From Diadema setosum (lineage: Eukaryota; Echinodermata; Echinoidea; Diadematoida; Diadematidae): a stretch of 64,000 nucleotides of DNA. The position numbers were made by a program, and so were the translations under genes. Position 1 is the first letter of the stretch. The number at the start of each line of letters is the position of its first letter. The DNA is taken from the NCBI GenBank assembly GCA_033980235.1, contig CM067080.1, forward strand, positions 2,837,501 through 2,901,500, given 5' to 3'. Below are positions 57,147 to 64,000 of the stretch, piece by piece. Under the pieces are notes generated by a model. The model was not told where the DNA came from and made no database searches. It saw nothing but the letters and a program-made list of their open reading frames with translations.

Positions 57147-57377
57147 ATGGGGAAAGGAGCCAATCAACAGGGCAACGGAGAGCTGCACAGTACCCCTCCT
57201 GCCTCCAAGAGATTTCTTGGTGACCTCACCTGGGAGGAAGTTAGAAAGCATGATGGGAAGGAGGTGAAAGACAAGTGGCTGGTCATCGACAATCAAGTGT
57301 ATGATATCACACGGTGGAGCAGGAGGCATCCAGGGGGGTACAAGGTCATCACTCATTATGCAGGACAAGACGCAACA
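57147..57377 (+). CDS. fads: Front-end fatty acid desaturase, first coding exon (cytochrome b5 domain)
   Basis: The exon opens after a pyrimidine-rich tract and CAG at 57133. ATG at 57147 has A at -3 and G at +4 and gives MGKGANQQGN, closely similar to the N-terminus of vertebrate FADS2. It ends after 77 codons at a strong donor (ACA/GTAAGT, 57377/57378), phase 0. The domain is cytochrome b5: LTWEEVRKHDG, KWLVIDNQVYDITRWSRRHPGG, YKVITHYAGQDAT. The His of HPGG is one haem ligand; the second lies in the next exon, outside the window. Family knowledge: these ER-membrane enzymes receive electrons through the fused b5 domain and insert delta-5, -6 or -8 double bonds in polyunsaturated fatty acyl-CoA. 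This exon cannot show which regioselectivity applies. Upstream in-frame codons lie in the intron. Confidence 0.93.
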
Positions 57378-57920
57378 GTAAGTCCAGTCCATTAACTTTG
57401 CTCAGATATCTTCTGGGCAGTGTTGTTTGTGTTTGTGCTGCATGATTTATGTAGTTGGAGGGAGTAAAAGGTAGAGATATTAAAGGTCCTGTTTAACTTG
57501 GGAACAGTGATTTAAAAAATTTACAAGATATGACATTGAATGCATATGGCCCGTTTCACGGTTAGGCGCCACTTTTCATTTTTTTCAGTTTTCAGTCTAC
57601 TACACAGAATAAGAGTAGATTCATGAAATGTTTTGATATGCATATGTTAGACCCCCATGGGGTCTACCTCCCATAGCATAACGAAAATGCAACTCCAAAG
57701 CATTTGCTCACAGTGAGGCAAGATGTGCCCAAATCGGACCAACTGTGTGTCAACCTGGCAAACATCCCTTTTTTGCAAACTTTGCCATTCTATATCATAT
57801 CTAGCTATGAGTTAAGAGAACATATCTATGTTAAGTGTATGAGTAGCCATAATGAATCATATCAGAGTTAAAAAGTTTGAACTCCTTTTTGTTACATTTT
57901 TTCCACCCCAAAATTCTCTT

Positions 57921-60040
57921 GGTGGATGTGACATTGTCCGTTCACATTTAATCATCTGCTTATATGGGTTGTGTAAGTAAGAAAACAAAGGCAAGTCTCA
58001 GGAAAATAATGTAAAAGTAAAGAAGAGCTTTGTATGAGTGACTGTAGAAAGTTTGTTTGTGCTTCAGTTCCATCTGATGAAATGACAGGAATTTGAAAAC
58101 AAAATTTAAATGTCCGTTCACATTTTTGTCACATCCACCAAGATTTTATAAATCTATAACTTTTTAATGGTTTAGATTATTTCTAAAATTTTTGCATAAA
58201 TCAATGATACACAGTTGGGTGGCTATCCCTCTGAAACAATTTAGGATTTGAAATTCAAATGCTTTTTTTATTTCACAAAACATGGTGTCCGTTCACACAT
58301 GTCACATCCACCAGCCTTTCTTGTCAGAAACACATTTTGGTGTGCATCTCAGTAAATACTGGTCCAATTAACTTTAAATCTCAACACATTTTAGACTCTT
58401 TAGTAACCTTACAAATGCCACTGATTTTGAGATTACTATGAAACTAAAAATTGGAAAAACTTAAAAAATATGTGAAATGCCCTGGTGGATGTGACATTTT
58501 AAGATGTGAACGGACATTTCTGTGAATATCACGTAAAATCTAGGGACAACTTATTTTGGGGGGGACAAAATATGTTTAGATTTAAAAAACATGTCTTTCC
58601 CAAGATATCTAGATATCAGACACCCACTTTTATACCACATTCACTATAATTTTACATTAGAATACTTGTTCACAGTGAGGATGTAGTATGATTTTGTCAC
58701 TGTGACTGTGAAAACTGATGTTCTACATATTCTAATCAATTTTACAGATAATTAATCTCAAAAAGGCAAAAGAATATATATGTTATTTAATTACATTGAT
58801 TAGACCTCTCCTGTATACTGTATTTAATAAGTTTAAAAATGATTGAATATGTGGTGGATGTGACATTTTGGGGTGTGAACGGACACACAGTATATCTCCC
58901 CAACGCACAGCATTTTTCAGCATTAGTTCCCAATGCTTCACGCAGCATCAAGACTTGAACACAGTGTGAAGTGATCCACAACCATTGGAATGGTTAACTT
59001 AGATTGAGGGGTGAAAAAAAAAAAGTTAAATTGATTTATATATCACTTTACTGCAACTGATTGAAAATTGCCCTTCAACATAAGTACTGTAAGCACCGGT
59101 TATGCAGTGTTCTAGTACAATGTAGTAGCCATGACAAAAAATAATGGGCATTCAACTTGGGTCAGATTTAAACCAGCTATCTCCTGATGTTTAGTTTCCA
59201 GTGAAGGTACAGGGAAGGTGATTCACAGAGATAATGGTATGGGTCCATCTCACTGAAGGGGTCCGTTTAACCCCACTTTCCAATGCATTTTTAGAAAGAA
59301 AGGAATTCTTGCATAGTTATTCAGTGTTTTAGGAGTATAACCAAATGTGTGATGAAAAAATCATGGCCATATGATACTCAAGCTGGATTTAAATCGACCA
59401 TCTCCTGATTACCAGACTGGCGTCATATCCACTAGACTACCAAGCTTCCGCTACAGAGCCCGTGCTAGTTCTGCAATGTACATGAATGTGATCCTGTGCA
59501 GTAGATAAGTGTATTTACTTGGTATTCAAATAAATGAATTCTTACATCAAGTTGTTTTTAAGTGGAGCTGACTGACAAATTGCCCCTTGTCGATGTACAA
59601 TAAGCACCAATTATTCAGTGTTTATAGTTGTAGTCCAAATAAAAAATCATGGTCTTACAACTCTGGAACCAACAAGCTCCTGATTATTAGGCAGGCATTG
59701 TAATTCATATCCACTAAACTGCCTCAACCCCAACAGCCAACAAGTGCTCCTTCCAATTCTTTTTAGCAGAGGATAAGTCAATATTTATGCAAATAGATAA
59801 ACCCTTGTATCAAGTTGTTTTTATTGCAACTGACTGACAAATTGCCCGTTGTTGACAAAAATTAGCTTTATTCAGTATTAGCCATGATTTAAAAAAAAAA
59901 AATACATTTGCTGTACAATTTGTATGTGCTTCACAAGATTACATGTTATAGCCAGCTATCAAAAGCTCATTAGGGTTGTTCATTATTCCCAATGTTTGTT
60001 GTTCTGAAACACACAAATTCCCTTAACTAACAGGTTTGTT

Positions 60041-60077
<37 letters not shown>

Positions 60078-61850
60078 AGAGAGGGTTTATTTTTCTGAGG
60101 CTTTGTAAATCCAAGAATTAGATAAAGGTAATTATTCCAAAGGTTCATAAATCCAAATATGAAATAAGGCATGTTATTCTGAAAGTTTTTTCATCTGAAG
60201 GTGTAACAAGTTTTGTTAACCATAAATTATAATTTTTTAATCTGAATACATAATGATACTCATAAAGCAAAAAGGGAAATAAAGTTTGTTATTTCCACCA
60301 AAAAAAAAAAAAAAATGAATGGTCTTCAATTGACAAAGAATGGCTTATCCTGGTGATGATGTAGGAGAGGTGGAAGGATGGTACTGTATATGGATGAGGA
60401 GGAGAAAATGCTTCTTTACAGAACACAAACTATACAAATAAAGATTTCGTTTTGTCAATATGTAGGGCCTAGTATACCCTGTGCATTAACATACTAACAG
60501 TGGTGCTTCAATATCAACAAACTATTACAAATTAGAAATGTGATTTTTAACTGACATGATAAAGTTTATGGGTGGAATCCTGGTAGGTGGCATATGCGAG
60601 AGTTATTGTAGCTTTTGCCTGTGCTGTAGATTTACAATGCATAATGCACACAGGGTCATGACCACATAATCTGCATTTTTTGTTATTATTATTGAGGATT
60701 GGTCTTTATACCAGGTTTTCACTTTTAAAGTTTGTCATAGGCAGAAACTATTCGGTAGGACGAAAGGTAAGATTAAAACTCACATTACTTGTACCTTTTC
60801 TTTTTGATACCCTGGGAAAACGCTTAACTGCACATTGGGGATTTTGATCACAATAAAAATGTCACATTCACCATGTTGGATATCATTTACTGTGAGAAAA
60901 ATTGAGTGCATAATTGCTCTACAGAAACATTATGTATGACTTCATTGGTTAAAGAGTAAGGATGTCGTTACTATGTTGATGAATTTATTGTTTTATTCAT
61001 ATGCAGTTCACATAAATTGAAGGTAAAAAAAATGTCTGTTCACATTTGATTTTGTCACATCTGCACCAAGGAGTTTCAGGCATTCATACATTGAAACTTG
61101 AGAATACAACTGTATGTGGACCCTTGTGAGCAGTGATTTGCATTCTAAAATGTGGTTTTTCTATGTGGTTCTTCCAAGTAGGATTACTGTTACCAGTTTA
61201 TGATAAAGAAAGATTAAAATTCGGAATTCTGTTCACAATTTTGGTATCACATCCCCTGTGTTGGATCCAATTTACTCTAAGAAAATTAAGTGAACTGTAC
61301 AATTAACAGTGTACATGTGTGTCTGCAAAAAGACCTAAAAAATAATTTGGTCATTCAGTGCATGTGAGCCAATAGAAATGTTAGTAATGATTTCAACTAT
61401 TACTATTAAGTATAAATTGAAGAAGAGTAAAAATGTCCGTTCACATCTCCTATCCGTCACATCCACCACTTATAAGGAATTTCAGGCATTTATAACTTTT
61501 ACAGGACATGGAACCTTGTCAGCAGTGACTTGTACTTTGAATACAGCATTCTTGATGGTACTGCATGCATTTATAATCATTGGTTGCAATGCAAGGTGTG
61601 CAGGAAAAAAAAAATAAGGAAATTGGTGTTCCGTTCACATGTCACATCCACCGTGTTGGATATTACTGATATCATTTATGCTGACAACAAAAAAAAAAAG
61701 CTTTCTTGTGAAACATAATTTGTTTCTTACTGTAAACTGACTTGTGCTGACTGTTCATTGGGTAATCACTTGGCTTATTTCTTTTGTTTATTGCTCAAGG
61801 TGTAAAATGTCCGTTCACATCTGTTTTTGTCACATCCACCACATCCTCCA
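57921..61850. repeat. Dispersed bipartite TGTCCGTTCACAT / GTCACATCCACCA motif
   Basis: About nine or ten units pair TGTCCGTTCACAT with GTCACATCCACCA, separated by 0 to about 10 bp. They start near 57921, 58112, 58284, 58481, 58852, 61033, 61218, 61433, 61629 and 61808, with a half site near 60868. Neighbouring units are about 170-215 bp apart. 58481 and 58852 are reversed, and in 57921 one half is flipped. The sequence between units is much more diverged than the motif. Confidence 0.88.
59383..59449 (-). other. tRNA-like / SINE head segment
   Basis: On the minus strand GGTAGTCTAGTGGATATGAC resembles a tRNA A box, and GGTCGATTTAAATCC resembles a B box about 40 bp later. The anticodon stem and acceptor stem do not fold canonically, so it is not called a functional tRNA. 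Degenerate relatives lie near 59160-59200 and 59665-59730, each linked to ATTGCCC and TTATTCAGTG blocks. Confidence 0.45.
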
Positions 61851-62374
61851 GCTGAAATTTTAAATGTAAAAGTTGGACACTCACAATGTTAATATTAGGT
61901 GTGTGTACGTCCCCCAACATAAGCATTATCTCCATGAAATATTACACATCCTGAATGAGGAAGTGTAAAACAAGAGAAACTTTTTGAAGTCATTTACTCT
62001 ATTTCACACCATATTTTTCCTTCAAAGTGGTACAATTTTCCAATAAATCCAAATAAGAACACAAAATCTGGCACGAAGTTTGCTTAAATATCGCTTAATC
62101 ATGTTACAGTATCAAATTACCTGTTGGACATATAGTGTGTCAGCTCTGTCCATGGTATCATAGTGTTATCTTTCAGCAAAATTACCTTCATCTCCAATAG
62201 AACCATTCATAATATCAGATATTGTAATAATAATTAAGCTCTGACATTACATTTTCCATTAAATTCACTTTCTTGGGAATAAAAAATCAAGACATTCCAT
62301 CTCTTAAAGAGAACTTGAAATTTTGACCCCTAGGTTGACAAAAAGTGGCGCCTAACCGTGAAACGGGCCATATG

Positions 62375-62974
62375 TGTATGTCTGTTGTGCCACAAAATAT
62401 CCCATCATATAAAATTTTCGCAATAAAGCCTCTAAAAAATATAAGGAGATATCTGTATTTTTCTCAATAAACCGTAACTGTAGACAGTTTAATCTGGAAA
62501 CATTTTTATTTTATCTATTGTTCACATTGTGTATATCTAACAATACTTAACGTTGATTTTACCGATTCAAATTTTTACAGTGTTGTTTCTATCCCAAACT
62601 CACATTTTAGAACTATGTTTAAAAAGCAGCAATGCTTTAGTCTGCAAATGGTACATTATGCCTTTAAACCTTAAAATTGTCACTGCATTAGATCGATTTA
62701 GTAAAAATCCATCTTTGTTTTGATATTTTTGATATTGCCAGTATTTTGTGTTCCTCAATGCTATTATAAGATGTAAGAGGTCTTGAGGAATTTGACAATA
62801 AGTTGTTATTAAATTGATTGATAGAGAAGGAGAAAAGACCTCACAAGGATGAAAGTAGATCATCATGGTCACATCTTGGGGATCAGTTTGGATGTACTAC
62901 TTAGTAATATATTGTATGTGTTGTTTGAAGGTTTGCATGGTGAAGTTAATTAGGAAGAAAGATTTGCGGTGACA
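62375..62974. other. Desaturase intron 1, non-coding
   Basis: AT-rich sequence between two inverted-repeat elements. No exon encoding the expected continuation of the cytochrome b5 domain is found. Confidence 0.5.
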
Positions 62975-64000
62975 CCATGTGTATGTAGTCCTTAGCCAGA
63001 TCGTTGTTTGGCAGAAGAGCCTAGAAAGAGGAGAAACGAAGAGGGAAGCGACATATGGGGGTTGTGAGGAGGGCAAAAAGTGAAGAGTGGGAGACAGTAT
63101 TTGGGCTAGAAGTTGAAGTTGCACTAGTGGAGACGGTAGAGAAAGGAACACAGAGAGTGGTAAGGAAGAATAGTGTGAGAATCAAGTAAGATGTTCGGAC
63201 ATCATTAGAAGGGGAAAGATGAAATAGAAGGGAAGAGGAAGAGGAAGGAGTTGAATGTTGGAGAATCATGGAGGACCACTACTTTTAATTTACACATTTC
63301 TTTACAGGTTATTTCTCTTGTCTTCTCTCCTCAGGTCTACACTTTAACCTTATTTTAATTTCTTATTTTTGCATTTCTCCCACAGGAACCTTTTCAGGAT
63401 GTAACTGTTATCAATTTCCTCTCCATTTTTTTTTCTCCTCCGCAGCATTTAATTATAGGATCCACACTAGCTCCCTCTAATTTACGTATTGAATTTCAAT
63501 TTGTTCTTTTCTTCTTCTTTTCATTGCCCCCCCCCCCCCTCTCTCTCTCTCCCTTCTCTCCACATATTCTCATCTCTCCTCTACTTACCCCTCCTTCGAG
63601 GGCTTATTCGTCCTTTCTCCATTGATTCGCATTCCATAGCCACACTGTTCGCCGACTTCATTCTCCTCTTGGTTTCATGAATCTTCACTGTTCTCCCCTA
63701 TCTCCATGATTCTCCCAACATTCAACTCCTTCCACTTCCTCTTCCCTTCTATTTCATCTTTCCCCCTCTAATGCTGTCCAAACATCTTACTTGATTCTCA
63801 CACTATTCTTCTGTACCACTCTCTGTGTTCCTTTCTCTACTGTCTCCACTAGTGCAACTTCAACTTCTAGCCCATTACTGTCTCCCACTCTTCACTTTTT
63901 GCCCTCCCTACAACCCCCATATGTCGCTTCCCTCTTCGTTTCTCCTCTTTCTAGGCTCTTCTGCCAAACAACGATCCGGCTAAGGACTACATACACATGG
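62975..64000. mobile_element. Long inverted repeat cut by the window edge
   Basis: The arm 62975-63272 (ACCATGTGTATGTAGTCCTT to GGAGAATCATGGAGGA) is the near-exact reverse complement of 63693-64000. The loop (63273-63692) is pyrimidine-rich, with a C-run at 63526-63538 followed by (CT)n. The right arm touches the last base of the window, so the outer end is unknown. Frames on either strand in the arms are Ser/Pro/Leu-rich and unsupported. Confidence 0.9.

Larger units (their letters stand above)
57543..62374. mobile_element. 4.8-kb TIR element in desaturase intron 1
   Basis: A perfect 34-bp inverted pair bounds it: 57543-57576 begins CATATGGCCCGTTTCACGG and continues through TTAGGCGCCACTTTT, and 62341-62374 is its exact complement. 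CATATG is itself palindromic, so it could be the tip of the TIR or a 6-bp target duplication. No transposase frame was found, so it appears non-autonomous. It contains the bipartite motif array, diverged tRNA-like tandem units (about 59040-59920) and a 31-A run at 60045-60075. Confidence 0.9.

Noticed and set aside
59383..59449. Functional tRNA gene
   Set aside because: A- and B-box-like words are present, but the acceptor and anticodon stems do not pair and the anticodon loop is ambiguous.

Overview
The window looks like nuclear DNA of a marine deuterostome, most probably an echinoderm. It is AT-rich and intron-dominated. Two loci have spliced exons with GT/AG boundaries. The rest is packed with short inverted-repeat transposons, simple repeats, GGCCTA/TAACGTTA-rich non-coding DNA and degenerate telomere-type CCCTAA repeats. 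No prokaryotic features were seen (operons, Shine-Dalgarno sites, dense ORFs). The organism call is inference from sequence texture, not from a marker gene.

Two protein-coding loci are supported, both on the + strand. (1) A single-pass membrane protein is seen as a transmembrane exon (9117-9231, donor GTAAGT) and a long terminal exon (27158-28511). The phases fit across an intron of about 18 kb. The ectodomain exons must lie upstream, probably outside the window. The cytoplasmic tail is about 460 residues and has an 11-residue tandem repeat, SH3-type proline motifs, three copies of a Tyr/Glu-Asn motif, a YQEM site and a C-terminal NPLY. This suggests a tyrosine-phosphorylated receptor or scaffold. 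(2) The first coding exon of a front-end fatty acid desaturase of the FADS1/2 type (57147-57377) encodes the N-terminal cytochrome b5 haem domain with HPGG. A GC-rich block at 54477-54829 may be its 5' UTR exon or promoter. The remaining desaturase exons lie beyond 64000.

Layout: 1-9116 is AT-rich DNA with several foldback elements. 9117-28511 is the receptor 3' part, whose giant intron holds a 1.6-kb foldback, a family of elements with nuclear-receptor-like DR1 motifs, a ~270-bp satellite, a triplicated ~0.85-1.1-kb unit and a telomere-like insertion. 28512-42200 is intergenic, with SINE-like and LINE remnants and several MITEs. 42200-50760 holds a 4.6-kb imperfect palindrome inside a ~6.3-kb insertion; a second, shorter copy of the target lies at 50.2 kb. 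50760-57146 has more MITEs and the desaturase upstream region. 57378-64000 is desaturase intron 1, largely one 4.8-kb element with perfect 34-bp inverted ends and a recurring bipartite motif, followed by a second long inverted repeat cut by the window edge.

The two genes have no evident functional link. The strongest candidates for something undescribed are the TIR element with its bipartite motif array in the desaturase intron, the multi-tyrosine receptor tail, and the large foldback with its repeated 12-bp motif.
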